Part shown: one piece after another, positions 27,154 through 36,822 of the stretch
How positions within the stretch are numbered: position 1 is the first letter of the stretch
How the letters are laid out: every line of letters begins with the position of its first letter
NCBI GenBank assembly: GCA_002368175.1
Contig: AP018172.1
Location: 7,195,001 to 7,259,000, forward strand
Direction: 5' to 3'
DNA length: 64,000 nucleotides
DNA from: Calothrix sp. NIES-2098
GTDB lineage: Bacteria > Cyanobacteriota > Cyanobacteriia > Cyanobacteriales > Nostocaceae
Program-made: the position numbers and the translations under genes
Notes under the pieces: model-generated
What the model was told of the DNA's origin: nothing
Seen by the model: the letters and a program-made list of their open reading frames with translations, nothing else
Database searches by the model: none

Positions 27154-27308
27154 TTATTTGTCATTTGTCAGTGGTCATTTGTCATTGGTCTAAAACTTAT
27201 GACATAGACCACTAATGCAGAAAGTTGTAAATCAACCACTCATCTAAAATGTCTGAAATCCCTAGGAAAAGCTAATTACGAATTACAAATAACGAAGGAC
27301 AAATGACA
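27154..27308. repeat. GTCATTTGTCA-type degenerate short tandem repeats
   Basis: TTTGTCATTTGTCAGTGGTC followed by ATTTGTCATTGGTC shows a short repeating unit, and the same motif in the opposite sense (GGACAAATGACAAAT) closes the gap at about 27297-27310. Such repeats are typical of Nostoc intergenic DNA. The gene ends converge here. Confidence 0.6.
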
Positions 27309-27312
27309 AATA

Positions 27313-28311
27313 TCAAAATACTATTGTCCAACCTTGCTTGCGGGAATCTTCCTTTGTATAGGAAACACCATCAACTTTGATTCCTTTGTTATCGAGTAGA
27401 GTAATAATGCCGCCATTATTATCTAGTTGAATGCCGTCTTTACCTAAAGGTACTTTGATAAATTCGCCTGGATTAATAGTACCAGTAAGACGCTGTTTGC
27501 GCTTGAGGCGATCGGCAAGTGCCCAACCACTTAAATCTACTTTATCTGGTGAGGTATTGATTAAAGTCACCGTTTCTTTACCAACATCGTCGCCAGCGGG
27601 ATTTACCAAAGCCGCAATAATCCGGACTGCTGCTGTTGCTGCACTTGGTGGAATTTCATCTATTCTATTGCCAGTAGTGTCATCCGTATGGAAGGATTGG
27701 GACTGGAACGCTAAAAAGATACCTACCCACTGATTTCGCGCCGGATAGTGAATTAGCAGTCCGCCATCTTGCCAAACACCATTATCTTTTTGAAATTGGC
27801 CGATACTACCCTGGTTAAAGTGGATGTCATGAATACCGTTACCAGGAAGAAAACCAAAATACTTGTCCTTCACATCTGATTCTGGGCCCCATCTTTCGCC
27901 AAAAGGGTAGAGTATTGCTTCGGGAGAAGCGATCGCCCGTGCAATGTATAATTCCAGCAACTCGTTGAGGTCGTTGTCTGGGCCGGGAACGTTGTAAGGC
28001 AATGGCTTCATCTGCTTTGGATCGAATAAATTCCCGCGAATGTAGTCTAAAGCCACGCCTCCGGGTTTACTCGGCAATTCATTAAAGCCAAAATCTAATT
28101 CTTGCAGTTCTTTAGTAATGGGATGAGAGAAGTTTTCGTCAATCAAGTACAGTAATTCTGAAGGACTTTCTTGTGATTTGACATTGATGGCAATGCGATA
28201 CTTATTCTTTTTGTCGTCAGTTACCAGAACTTGGTAATGAGGAGTCGGGCCTTCACCCAACTTGCGATCTACAGCTTGGCATTTGAGAACCCCGTAATTT
28301 TTCAATGGCAT
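27313..28311 (-). CDS. YukJ-family (DUF2278) protein with C-terminal lamin-tail domain
   Basis: A 332-residue protein. Residues 1 to about 225 match the YukJ/DUF2278 family (MPLKNYGVLKC start, LDYIRGNLF, HDIHFNQGS and WQDGGLLIHYP segments). Residues about 245-332 form an immunoglobulin-like lamin-tail domain (VTLINTSPDKVDLSGWALADR, GEFIKVPLG, GGIITLLDNKG). The lamin-tail domain is often found on secreted or surface proteins and nucleases, but no signal peptide is visible here. The biochemical role is unknown. It is single, on the minus strand, with convergent and divergent neighbours. Confidence 0.8.
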   Translation of the reverse strand: MPLKNYGVLKCQAVDRKLGEGPTPHYQVLVTDDKKNKYRIAINVKSQESPSELLYLIDENFSHPITKELQELDFGFNELPSKPGGVALDYIRGNLFDPKQMKPLPYNVPGPDNDLNELLELYIARAIASPEAILYPFGERWGPESDVKDKYFGFLPGNGIHDIHFNQGSIGQFQKDNGVWQDGGLLIHYPARNQWVGIFLAFQSQSFHTDDTTGNRIDEIPPSAATAAVRIIAALVNPAGDDVGKETVTLINTSPDKVDLSGWALADRLKRKQRLTGTINPGEFIKVPLGKDGIQLDNNGGIITLLDNKGIKVDGVSYTKEDSRKQGWTIVF

Positions 28312-28483
28312 CTGTATTCTCCTAAATTTCGTTGAGACAAAGCTGGTCTAATATTCTACTTACTTTGTCTAGAGATAATTTAAGTAAAAGTTAAATTATA
28401 TTGTTTAAGCAGGCATCATGCTCAATTGTGACTGAGTATAGTGAGATACAGTAGTACCCTTATGGGTAATTATATTTCAGCAA

Positions 28484-29107
28484 TCAGCGATCAATCAGAC
28501 CTAGCCAATGGGGATAAGCGTAAGAATCTGCGATCGCTAATTGGGAATTTTGGTAAGTATGGAATACCCAGCTAGCTGTAGCTTGCAAATTTTCCAACCG
28601 ACGGCTATCTTCGCCAAAGGCTTCAAAAGCCAGACTCCACCAAGCATTTTCGTGAACTGTCAAATTAGTGATTTCTACACTACAACCGTTATCGATCTGT
28701 TCGTTAGTTGTAACGGCTTGTACTGAAAAATCAGCTAAGACATGAAAAAGCTGCGAGTAACGAACTTTCTGTACGCTTACCCACAAAGGATTGTCTAAAA
28801 CCATTGCAGGCTGAAAACTTTCGCCTTGGGAATCTTCACACAACCATTTACCCCATTTTTCTGCTTTACCTGTAATTAATTCCCCAAAATGCATGACACC
28901 AAGTTCTGCTTGACGCCATTTAACTTCTAGCCTTGCCTGTCGCAGTTTGATTCCCAGATAATCGCATTCTGGTGAGTAGAGGTAAACATCTTCCCTTTCT
29001 TCTGGTGATTTTAACGGATCAATCAGACAATTTTGCTGAAACCAAACTTGAATATTATCGGGGAGCTTGCCAGGAAAAAACCAGCGCAATTCGTTACCGA
29101 TCAACAT
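28484..29107 (-). CDS. Conserved cyanobacterial protein of unknown function
   Basis: A 207-residue soluble protein that I do not recognise as a named family. It starts MLIGNELRWFFPGKLP, has many Trp residues and alternating beta-strand-like segments (YLGIKLRQARLEVKWR, CSVEITNLTV), and ends ATASWVFHTYQNSQLAIADSYAYPHWL. The all-beta look suggests a CYTH- or lipocalin-like barrel, but key motifs are missing. It is divergently placed to the CyanoP gene with about 100 bases between the starts, so the promoters may overlap. Confidence 0.6.
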   Translation of the reverse strand: MLIGNELRWFFPGKLPDNIQVWFQQNCLIDPLKSPEEREDVYLYSPECDYLGIKLRQARLEVKWRQAELGVMHFGELITGKAEKWGKWLCEDSQGESFQPAMVLDNPLWVSVQKVRYSQLFHVLADFSVQAVTTNEQIDNGCSVEITNLTVHENAWWSLAFEAFGEDSRRLENLQATASWVFHTYQNSQLAIADSYAYPHWLGLIDR

Positions 29108-29211
29108 AAATTCGTTGATTACCTTTAGTTATTTAACAGCGTCCCGGTTGATGGGACAATGAAAAATTGTGCCTGCCTTATTTTGCTTCCAGTCCAAAGG
29201 AATTTATCAAA

Positions 29212-29757
29212 ATGTGGAAACGAATTGCATTCATGTTGCTATTGGTGTTGAGTTTTAGCCTAAGTAACCCCGATGTCGCAGCGGCGGCTGGACTCAAAAA
29301 CTACGTAAACACTTCTAATGGCTATGAGTTCTCATATCCTAACGGCTGGGTGCAAGTTAAAGTTGCCAACGGCCCTGATATAGTGTTTCACGATCTGATC
29401 GAAATTAGTGAAAACGTCTCAGTAGTAATTAGTCCGGTTCCAGAAGGTAAAACTTTGACACAACTGGGGACACCGACAGAAGTAGGGTATAAGTTAGGTA
29501 AGGCTGCTCTCGCTCCTCCAGACTCTGGTCGTTCAGCTGAATTAGTTAATGCTTTTGAACGCGAATCTGATGGTAAGACATACTACATTTTAGAATATGC
29601 AGTTAAACTACCCAATCAGCAACAGCGGCATAATATTGCTAGCGTTGCTGTTAGCCGCGGCAAACTTTTTACTTTTAATGCCTCAATTCCAGAAAGACGT
29701 TGGCAGAAAGTTAAACCTGCGATGGAAGAGGTTATCAGTTCATTCTTAGTTTATTAA
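29212..29757 (+). CDS. Photosystem II assembly/oxygen-evolution protein PsbP-like (CyanoP)
   Basis: A 181-residue PsbP-family protein acting on the lumenal side of photosystem II. It has an N-terminal signal peptide (residues 1-about 26, hydrophobic, ending DVAAAAG), then the PsbP core: YVNTSNGYEFSYPNGWVQVKV, DIVFHDLIEISENVSVVISPV and LEYAVKLPNQQQRHNIASVAVSRGKLFTFNASIPERRW. No lipobox cysteine is present, unlike the lipoprotein form described in Synechocystis. I chose ATG 29212, which directly gives a normal signal peptide; the frame extends to a TTG at 29167. The maf gene follows after about 70 bases. Confidence 0.9.
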   Translation: MWKRIAFMLLLVLSFSLSNPDVAAAAGLKNYVNTSNGYEFSYPNGWVQVKVANGPDIVFHDLIEISENVSVVISPVPEGKTLTQLGTPTEVGYKLGKAALAPPDSGRSAELVNAFERESDGKTYYILEYAVKLPNQQQRHNIASVAVSRGKLFTFNASIPERRWQKVKPAMEEVISSFLVY

Positions 29758-29830
29758 TTGATCGTGGGGAATGGGTGAAGATTAAGAGGTAATTTTTCAT
29801 TTCTCTTTCCCCCTCTTTTTTGACTTTGAT

Positions 29831-30424
29831 ATGCTTATTCCACAGTTTGTACTTGCTTCTGCTTCACCAGCGCGACGCCGCTTGCTGCAAAGTGTTGGCA
29901 TTGAACCAATAGTTTGCCCTAGCGATTTTGACGAATCGCAAGTCCAATTAAACGATCCCGATCGCTTGGTGCAAACTCTATCGCTGCATAAGGCGGAAAC
30001 TGTAGTTTCGCAGTTTGAATCAGCGTTGATTATGGGTTGTGATTCGGTTTTGGCTGTTAATGGTGAGATTCATGGTAAACCTGCTGATGCTACCGAAGCG
30101 ATCGCCCGTTGGCAGGTGATGCAAGGTAACTTTGGCGACCTATACACTGGTCATACTTTGATTGACCTGACGCAAAACCTCACTGTAACCAAGTGTCAGG
30201 TGACTAGAGTTTACTTTGCCCAAATGAGCGATCGCGACATTCAAGCTTACGTAGCTACAGGTGAACCTCTCAAATGTGCTGGTGCTTTTGCCTTGGAAGG
30301 TTTTGGTAGTTTATTCGTAGAAAAAATTTCAGGTTGTCACAGCAACGTTATCGGTCTGAGTTTACCTTTGCTGCGCCATATGCTGGCAGAACTTGGATAC
30401 AACGTTGTTGATTTCTGGTCTTAG
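29831..30424 (+). CDS. maf: Maf-family nucleoside triphosphate pyrophosphatase
   Basis: A 197-residue Maf protein, a house-cleaning nucleotide pyrophosphatase for non-canonical or canonical NTPs that has been linked to septum formation. Typical motifs are LASASPARRRLL (residues 7-18, substrate-binding Ser/Arg), SDFDES, IMGCDSVLAVNGEIHGKP (catalytic Asp) and CAGAFALEGFGSLFVEKI. The length is normal. It is on the same strand as the CyanoP gene and may be co-transcribed. Confidence 0.93.
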   Translation: MLIPQFVLASASPARRRLLQSVGIEPIVCPSDFDESQVQLNDPDRLVQTLSLHKAETVVSQFESALIMGCDSVLAVNGEIHGKPADATEAIARWQVMQGNFGDLYTGHTLIDLTQNLTVTKCQVTRVYFAQMSDRDIQAYVATGEPLKCAGAFALEGFGSLFVEKISGCHSNVIGLSLPLLRHMLAELGYNVVDFWS

Positions 30425-30445
30425 CCAAAAGTCAATCAAAAGTAA

Positions 30446-30700
30446 CTAGTAACAAAACTGCTTAGTATGCAGTATTGCCTCACCATGATCGGGAATCCAG
30501 GCTAGCCACTCGTCTTGAGAAACCTGACACAATAACAGTGCTTCCTCATAACTAAAAGGATTGGGAAGTTGCAACAGCTTCACCCAACTTGCAGTGGCAA
30601 ACTCCTGTGGTGACTCTTGGGCGTAAGACTGGCTGGTGACATTTAGCTTCCGTCTTCTGAATTGCACTGCAAAATCTGGTCTTTCAGAATCTAGTTTCAT
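30446..30700 (-). CDS. Small conserved hypothetical protein
   Basis: An 84-residue soluble protein with no recognised domain. Features are a charged N-terminus (MKLDSERPDFAVQFRRRK), a middle helix, and SYEEALLLCQVSQDEWLAWIPDHGEAIL near the C-terminus, a segment that looks like a conserved cyanobacterial pattern. It is convergent with maf, 21 bases away. The composition is protein-like and the start ATG is well placed, so I consider it real. Confidence 0.6.
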   Translation of the reverse strand: MKLDSERPDFAVQFRRRKLNVTSQSYAQESPQEFATASWVKLLQLPNPFSYEEALLLCQVSQDEWLAWIPDHGEAILHTKQFCY

Positions 30701-30909
30701 AGCTAATGGGCTAATATCAAATTATTTCTGTAACTAAGGATACAAAATAAACAATACTGTTGAAAAGCAACCTTTTTATAACTTTACGTTGGAGTTTCTC
30801 CAATGGCGGAAAGTGTCTGTTGAGTAGAAACGCACAGAGGAGAAAAAGTCTTAGATTTCAATAATGCCTAGGTTTTCGTAGTTTAAGGAATCTGCTTGTA
30901 CCGTCAAAG

Positions 30910-31929
30910 CTATTGTTGTTGATTTCGATCCTGCCAAATTGGCAGTTGATTTACTTTTTTAAGTGTTAATTCTACATAAGTTGTTTGGCTTTGTCCGATT
31001 TTTGTTGTCCCAAAATAGCCTTGAGAGCCGCTATGAGCATGAGGGCCTGTCTGGACAACGGTATAACGTCCCTGATGACGAGCTTGATTGAAAGGTGAAC
31101 CGACTGTAATTGGCCAGCGTGAAGCAAATACAATCTGGCTAATATCTTCAATCCAATCTCGGCGACCTACGAGTTGGTACACGCGATCGACCGCATCAAA
31201 GCCTACTTCGCCATCAAAATCACCACCGATGGAGACCACAATTAATTGAGCATTTAGCCACCGATCGAGGTAAGAAGCAGCACCTAGAGAGACTTGGACT
31301 CCGCCACTAGTTCCAACTAAAATCAGTTTCAGGTCTTGTTTTGGGATTTTGGAGATAGGATAGACCGCATTCATGCGATTAACGATCGCATTTGCAATTC
31401 CCAAGTTATAAATATCTCCATAACGGTCATCGGCAGAAATTGCAAACCGCCAGAGATTACGTATTTTAATTAAAACATCAGTATTAGAGAGCCAACCATC
31501 TGCTTTTTCGGCTGCACTCCAAAGAGGTGCTAATAACCGTTGTCCTCCTAAACTTTCGTTAGCAGCGGAATAAGGAAAAACATCCCGCACTGTGACACAA
31601 TTACGATGAATTTGCTCTAATTTATCAAGAAAAAATTGTTCGCCAGGAGTTAATTGATCTGCTGAAAAATCTCCTACTCCTGGTAAAAAGACTATATAGC
31701 AATCGATATTTTCTGATTTGCCAACTTTCAGCGAACTGTTATCTCCAGGTAAGTTTTTTGTTGAATTTTTCTTAATCCCTAAGCTTTCAGCGCTTTGTTT
31801 TAACCACCATACCAAAGTTCCAACAGGAGCAACAGTTCCCCATACAAGAAGTATTATTCCTGCTAAAACTAACAGTTTTAATGTTCCACTTTGCAACGAT
31901 AGCAGTATTTTTTCGCCAATCTTACGCAT
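30910..31929 (-). CDS. Membrane-anchored alpha/beta-hydrolase-like protein of unknown function
   Basis: A 339-residue protein with an N-terminal membrane anchor (about residues 18-42) and a soluble domain. YIVFLPGVGDFSADQLTPGE resembles the oxyanion strand of alpha/beta hydrolases, and LILVGTSGGVQVSLGAASYL has a serine in a GxSxG-like turn (GTSGG). A possible acid (IVVSIGGDFDGEVG) and a histidine-rich end (GPHAHSGSQGYFG) complete a hydrolase-like picture, but the triad is unproven. It is divergent from the Yip1 gene with 125 bases between. Confidence 0.55.
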   Translation of the reverse strand: MRKIGEKILLSLQSGTLKLLVLAGIILLVWGTVAPVGTLVWWLKQSAESLGIKKNSTKNLPGDNSSLKVGKSENIDCYIVFLPGVGDFSADQLTPGEQFFLDKLEQIHRNCVTVRDVFPYSAANESLGGQRLLAPLWSAAEKADGWLSNTDVLIKIRNLWRFAISADDRYGDIYNLGIANAIVNRMNAVYPISKIPKQDLKLILVGTSGGVQVSLGAASYLDRWLNAQLIVVSIGGDFDGEVGFDAVDRVYQLVGRRDWIEDISQIVFASRWPITVGSPFNQARHQGRYTVVQTGPHAHSGSQGYFGTTKIGQSQTTYVELTLKKVNQLPIWQDRNQQQ

Positions 31930-32054
31930 TTGAGATTATTTTTTTATATAGTTAGCAAATAAGGTAATTTTGAGCTTAAGAATTTAATTTTTTTTGGCTT
32001 AATTTTATAAAATTATGATTTTTGTACTTTGTCATCCTTCATTAGTTAGAAAAA

Positions 32055-32630
32055 ATGAGCAGTAATAATAACAAATCAAGGTCAGGTTTGTGTAGTACAC
32101 TTCGGTATGCTCTAGCTTTGAATGGCGACTTCTATGAAAATGCTCGTAATACACAGCGAAACCGGAGGTTAGCTCTAAGTATTGTAATTTTGGCTGCTGT
32201 TTCTCATGCCATAGGTAGCGGCGTAATTTTAATCATCAATCGAGCTACAGTTTTTGTATTTTTAGCTGGTCTTGTGATTGATGCGATCGCCGTAATTGCA
32301 GGATACTATTTTTGGACATTCACAATTTGGAAAATTGGGCAATGGCTCAAACCCATCGATCCTACTTACGGTGACTTATTGATTCCTATAGGCTTCGCCT
32401 ATGCACCGCAAGTATTGAATTTTTTAACTCTTATTCCCTTACTCGGACGACCAATTGAGTTGATTTTGGCGGTGTGGAGTTTATTGGCGGTAATCGTCGC
32501 AGTGCGCCAAGGGTTAGATATTACGACTCGACGAGCAGCATTTATCTGTTTAGTAGGCTGGCCTTTAATTCAAATTGCGATCGGTTTTGTACAAGTTTTA
32601 CAGCAACAATTAATCAGATGGACAAGCTAA
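32055..32630 (+). CDS. Yip1-family membrane protein
   Basis: A 191-residue integral membrane protein of the Yip1 group: a short polar N-terminus (about 40 residues, Asn/Ser-rich), then about five hydrophobic segments (about 45-70, 72-100, 115-140, 142-158 and 165-185). The segment between the second and third carries polar, positively charged residues (WKIGQWLKP). The function in bacteria is unknown; eukaryotic relatives act in vesicle traffic. It is followed by more than 1 kb of non-coding DNA. Confidence 0.75.
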   Translation: MSSNNNKSRSGLCSTLRYALALNGDFYENARNTQRNRRLALSIVILAAVSHAIGSGVILIINRATVFVFLAGLVIDAIAVIAGYYFWTFTIWKIGQWLKPIDPTYGDLLIPIGFAYAPQVLNFLTLIPLLGRPIELILAVWSLLAVIVAVRQGLDITTRRAAFICLVGWPLIQIAIGFVQVLQQQLIRWTS

Positions 32631-33779
32631 AAGGCGTAAGTATGTATTGATGTATGGATTACTCAGTATCACACTATAGCTTTTGATCGCGCGATTAGAA
32701 GCATTTTAACAGTTAATTGTTAGCAAGCGATCGCCTCTAGTTTTGCTTATAGTTAGACAACGCAACCATTGTACCCAACAGCAGCAAAACGACAAAAACC
32801 GTTGCCTATTGGATAGAGATGAAAATTATGCGATCGCAGTTTGTTGAACATTTCATAAGTCTCTGTTTCTTCTCATATATCCATCTGTAGGTTCTGTTAC
32901 GTTTTCCAGCAACTGATAAATGTAGAATTCATTTAACCAAAGTTTGATGGAGCGATTTCAAAGCAGCAGAGAAATTAAGTCTTGAGAGTAGATATCTAAA
33001 GACTGCTGATATGCTTTGTACCTAGAAGCAACAAACTCTACTTATGAGTTAACCATAAACTTAAGGAAAAAGAGATGTTAGGAATGCTCTATGTGATAGA
33101 TATTGTTTAATGGCTTGATGGCTAACTGAAGGTAAACTCGCTTGCGTAACTAAATTGAGTTAACCAAGCCAAACAGCTGATTTTCATATTCAGAGTTACT
33201 TTTTTAACTAAATACATTCTCAGACAATCAAGCTGTAGAATTTGTTCTGTTACCAACATCATCACTATCAAAAAACTATCAAGAGCAAATTCTAAATATT
33301 TCGCAGAATTGGCTTCAATCTGATGGAAGCAGAGAATTTTGCTTTTGCTAAACTTTAGAGTATCACTTCAATTAATCACAGCATCTATCTCATTAGTAAG
33401 CACTTACAAAAGCTAGAAATTATTGCATAATGCAATTTTGCGATCGCTGTAGTTGGTACTTTAATTATGATTTTTGAAGCGCTGAAGTGCTTACTACAAA
33501 ACTATCAAAATTAAACTGATAAACCTTAGTACAGTAAGGCGGAAATAAACTTACCATCAAATTCAATTAAAAGCTTACCCTATATCATTTTGAATTCCGC
33601 ATAGCCATACTGATCTATTTCATTGGTTATTAGGGTTATGGTCGATCGAATCCTTGAATTCTTGAAGCAGTCGAAGATCTAACAGCTATCAAAGTTCATG
33701 AAATAGATCGCTAATTCAACTGCGTATAAGTCGCTTTTTTCTGTCAATTAGCACAATTCAGATAAACGGGCAACATATC
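32631..33779. other. 1.15-kb gene-free region upstream of devB
   Basis: No supported reading frame. It is AT-rich with a few GCGATCGC sites (for example near 32728, 32830 and 33440). A perfect 12-base inverted repeat is listed separately. I looked for the NtcA consensus GTA-N8-TAC within about 800 bases of devB and saw none that fits exactly; GTA-N6-TAC occurs at 33396-33407. Confidence 0.55.
33394..33496. promoter_or_regulatory. Inverted repeat upstream of devBCA
   Basis: TAGTAAGCACTT (33394-33405) and AAGTGCTTACTA (33485-33496) are perfect 12-base inverted copies 79 bases apart, about 285 bases before devB. The sequence between holds TTGCATAATGCAA and one GCGATCGC. It could be two operator half-sites for a looping regulator, or a structured RNA. 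Confidence 0.35.
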
Positions 33780-35198
33780 ATGTCAAGGGTGACTGAGAAG
33801 CCACAGTTAAGGGAGCAGACACTTGAGCAACCTAAAGTTTGGTGGAGCATTGCTGTAGCCCTACCAATAGTAATTGCTGCTGGTGTATTAGGTACAGCTA
33901 AAGTCGAACAGTTGAAAAAAATAGCTTCGTCTGTACCGATTAGGCCAATGACCAACAGTATCACTGCTGTAGGGCATTTGGAACCACGCGGAGAAGTAAT
34001 TAAGTTATCTGCACCAATGGCGGGGATGCAAGCAGCGTCGCGAGTGCAACAACTGTTAATTAAAGAGGGTGATAAGATTAAGCAAGGTCAAGTAGTGGCG
34101 ATTTTGGATAACCATGATACCCAAGTAGCCGCACTGGAAGAAGCAAAAGCGAAATTGCAAGAATCTCGCGCCAATTTAGCACAAGTCAGAGCTGGCTCAC
34201 CAAGAGATATTCAAGCCCAAACATCTGTAATTGCTCGCTTAGAAGCACAGTTACGCGGAGAAAAAGACGCACAGCAAGCAACAATCGCTCGAATCGCAGC
34301 TCAGTTAAGTGGCGAAAAAATCGCCCAACAAGCAATGGTTAATCGCCTAGAAGCCGAACTGGGCGGGCAAAAAGATACTTTAAGAGCCACGCTGACACGA
34401 ATCCAAGCTGAACAGCGGAATGCCCAAGTTGATGCTCAACGTTATGAGATGTTGTATAAAGAAGGTGCAATTTCTCAGCAAGAACGAGATCGAAGACGCT
34501 TAAGCGCAATCACCAGCAATCAGCAGGTTGTGGAAAGCCAAGCTACTCTCAAGCAGACTATTGCAACTATTAAACAGCAAATTGCTGAAGCTAGAGCTAA
34601 TCAAGTCAAAACTTTATCAACATTACAACAGCAGCTAATTGAAGCCAAAGTTAACCGCGATAAAACTGTAGCAACTTTGCAAAGACAAATTGATGAAGAA
34701 AAAGCCAAACTCAACCGCCTGATGGAAGTTCGCCCCACTGATGTGCAAATGGCACAAGCGCAAGTCAGTAATGCGATCGCAATGGTGAGAAAAGCAGAAG
34801 CAGAACTCAAATTGAGCTATGTTAAAGCACCTATTAATGGCGAGATTTTAACCATTCACACCAAGTCGGGAGAAGCTATTAATCAAATGGGAATCGCGGA
34901 GATTGGGCAAACCGATCAAATGATCGTCATTGCTGAAGTAGCTGAAGACAGTATTGGTAGAGTGCGTCTCGGTCAAAATGCTACCGTTACTAGTGACAAT
35001 GGAGCTTTTATGAGCGAATTAAGGGGAACAGTCACAGAGATTGGCAGAAAAATTGGGAAAAAAGATGTATTGAATACAGATCCAGCTGCAGATGTAGATG
35101 CCAGAGTTGTACAAGTGAAAATTGCCCTGACTCCAGAAGATAGCGCCAAAGTTGCTGGTTTAACTTACGCAAAGGTGATTGTTGAAATTAATAATTAA
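33780..35198 (+). CDS. devB: DevB-type membrane fusion protein of ABC exporter
   Basis: A 472-residue periplasmic adaptor (HlyD family) anchored by one N-terminal helix (about residues 21-40). It shows the barrel-sandwich half-motifs TAVGHLEPRGEVIKLSAP and LSYVKAPINGEIL, separated by a long coiled coil (about 110-345) with repeated GEK/GQK-type segments. The C-terminal beta-barrel has VIAEVAEDSIGRVRLGQ. In Anabaena, DevBCA with TolC exports heterocyst glycolipids; several DevBCA paralogues exist for other substrates, so the cargo here is not proven. devC follows after 263 bases. Confidence 0.88.
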   Translation: MSRVTEKPQLREQTLEQPKVWWSIAVALPIVIAAGVLGTAKVEQLKKIASSVPIRPMTNSITAVGHLEPRGEVIKLSAPMAGMQAASRVQQLLIKEGDKIKQGQVVAILDNHDTQVAALEEAKAKLQESRANLAQVRAGSPRDIQAQTSVIARLEAQLRGEKDAQQATIARIAAQLSGEKIAQQAMVNRLEAELGGQKDTLRATLTRIQAEQRNAQVDAQRYEMLYKEGAISQQERDRRRLSAITSNQQVVESQATLKQTIATIKQQIAEARANQVKTLSTLQQQLIEAKVNRDKTVATLQRQIDEEKAKLNRLMEVRPTDVQMAQAQVSNAIAMVRKAEAELKLSYVKAPINGEILTIHTKSGEAINQMGIAEIGQTDQMIVIAEVAEDSIGRVRLGQNATVTSDNGAFMSELRGTVTEIGRKIGKKDVLNTDPAADVDARVVQVKIALTPEDSAKVAGLTYAKVIVEINN

Positions 35199-35461
35199 TA
35201 CCGCTAACAATAATTCGTAATTACCTTTTCACCAGGAATATATATTTTCAATCAGTGGTTTATGTACGCTGTGATGTACTAGCTTTGTTTAAGTAAAGTA
35301 ATAACTTACTATGCATACACAAACTTAGCTAAACAGCTTTTAATATCGGGTTTTAATACTAATTTTAATGTGGTGGTCTTGGTTTAGATTGCTGGCATAT
35401 TCTTGCGATAAAAACTTGTACTCTATAATCCAAAACCTCAAGGCTAAAATTGGTATTGGTA

Positions 35462-36658
35462 ATGCTTAACGAACTAATTACTAGTATTTTTCAAATTCAT
35501 AAAGTCAACAAAAAAATACCCTTATCATGGCTACAACTCACAAGAGAAAGAACTCGTTTAGCCGTGGCTCTGGCAGGAATTGGCTTTGCCGATATTCTGA
35601 TGTTTATGCAATTAGGTTTTCGAGATGCTTTGTATTATAGTAACGTTCGCTTCCATAATAGTTTGCAGGGTGACATTATTTTAATCAATAGTCAATCTAA
35701 TGCTATTCTGTCGATGAAAAGTTTTTCTCAACGGCGTTTATATAAAGCATTGGATTTACCAACAGTGCAATCGGTACATGGTATATACCTGGACTATACA
35801 AGCTGGAGAAATCCTGAAACAGGTCGCCCTCGCAGCATTCTAATATTTGGATTTAATCCTGAAGTTAACTTATTGAACTTACCTGGAGTTCAGGAAAATT
35901 TAGCACAATTAAAGCTACCTGATGTAGTATTATATGACCGTTCTTCCAGGGTAGAATACGGGCCAATCGCTGCTAATTTTGAGCAGGGTAAAACTGTAAC
36001 AGCAGAAGTACGCAGGCGGCGAATAAAAGTAGGAGGGTTATTTACTTTAGGTGCATCATTTGGGGCTGATGGTAATCTCATTACTAGCGATCTTAACTTT
36101 TTGCGTATCTTCAACAACCGTCAACGCGGTTTAATTGATATTGGGGTAATTAGATTAAAGCCAGGAGCAAATGTTACATCTGTAACCCAAGATTTAAGAA
36201 GTTATCTACCTAACGATATTAATGTTTTAACTAAGCAGGAATTCATTGATTTTGAGCGCAATTACTGGGCTAATAGTACTGCTATTGGATTTATTTTTAC
36301 TTTAGGGACAATTATGGGGTTTATTGTAGGAACCGTAATTGTTTATCAAATCCTTTATACAGAAGTTGCCGATCATTTGGCAGAATATGCAACCTTAAAA
36401 GCAATCGGTTATACACAAAAATATTTATTAAATGTCATACTCCAAGAAGCTTTAATATTAGCATTAATTGGCTATTTGCCTGGATTCACCTTTGCATTAT
36501 TTATGTATAAAACTGCTAGGGATGCAACATTGCTACCAGTGTTTATGAGCTTTGAAAGAGCAGTATTAGTGCTATTATTAACTATATTAATGTGTATGGT
36601 TTCGGGCACAATTGCTGTGCGAAAATTACGTTCGGCAGACCCAGCAGACATATTCTAG
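35462..36658 (+). CDS. devC: DevC-type ABC exporter permease
   Basis: A permease of the MacB/FtsX type (398 residues) with the DevC signature IPLSWLQLTRERTRLAVALAGIGFADILMFMQLGF at the first membrane helix, a large extracytoplasmic domain (about residues 60-265), then three membrane helices (about 270-300, 320-350 and 360-390) ending in the typical ADPADIF. I chose ATG 35462; the frame extends to TTG 35450. It works with DevB (adaptor) and DevA (ATPase). Confidence 0.9.
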   Translation: MLNELITSIFQIHKVNKKIPLSWLQLTRERTRLAVALAGIGFADILMFMQLGFRDALYYSNVRFHNSLQGDIILINSQSNAILSMKSFSQRRLYKALDLPTVQSVHGIYLDYTSWRNPETGRPRSILIFGFNPEVNLLNLPGVQENLAQLKLPDVVLYDRSSRVEYGPIAANFEQGKTVTAEVRRRRIKVGGLFTLGASFGADGNLITSDLNFLRIFNNRQRGLIDIGVIRLKPGANVTSVTQDLRSYLPNDINVLTKQEFIDFERNYWANSTAIGFIFTLGTIMGFIVGTVIVYQILYTEVADHLAEYATLKAIGYTQKYLLNVILQEALILALIGYLPGFTFALFMYKTARDATLLPVFMSFERAVLVLLLTILMCMVSGTIAVRKLRSADPADIF

Positions 36659-36822
36659 ATGAATTAAGTAATGAAATTTTAATTATTTAAAACTACTAAT
36701 AATAAAATAATTATAAATGCTCATTACTGCTGAAAAGTTTCCACCTATAATTAATAATTAATAACTTATTGTTGCTAACTTCAGTTCTAATTTAGAACTG
36801 TTAACCTCTAGCTATTAACTTT

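Noticed and set aside
33396..33407. An NtcA-like site before devB
   Set aside because: GTA and TAC are separated by six bases, not the eight of the NtcA consensus.
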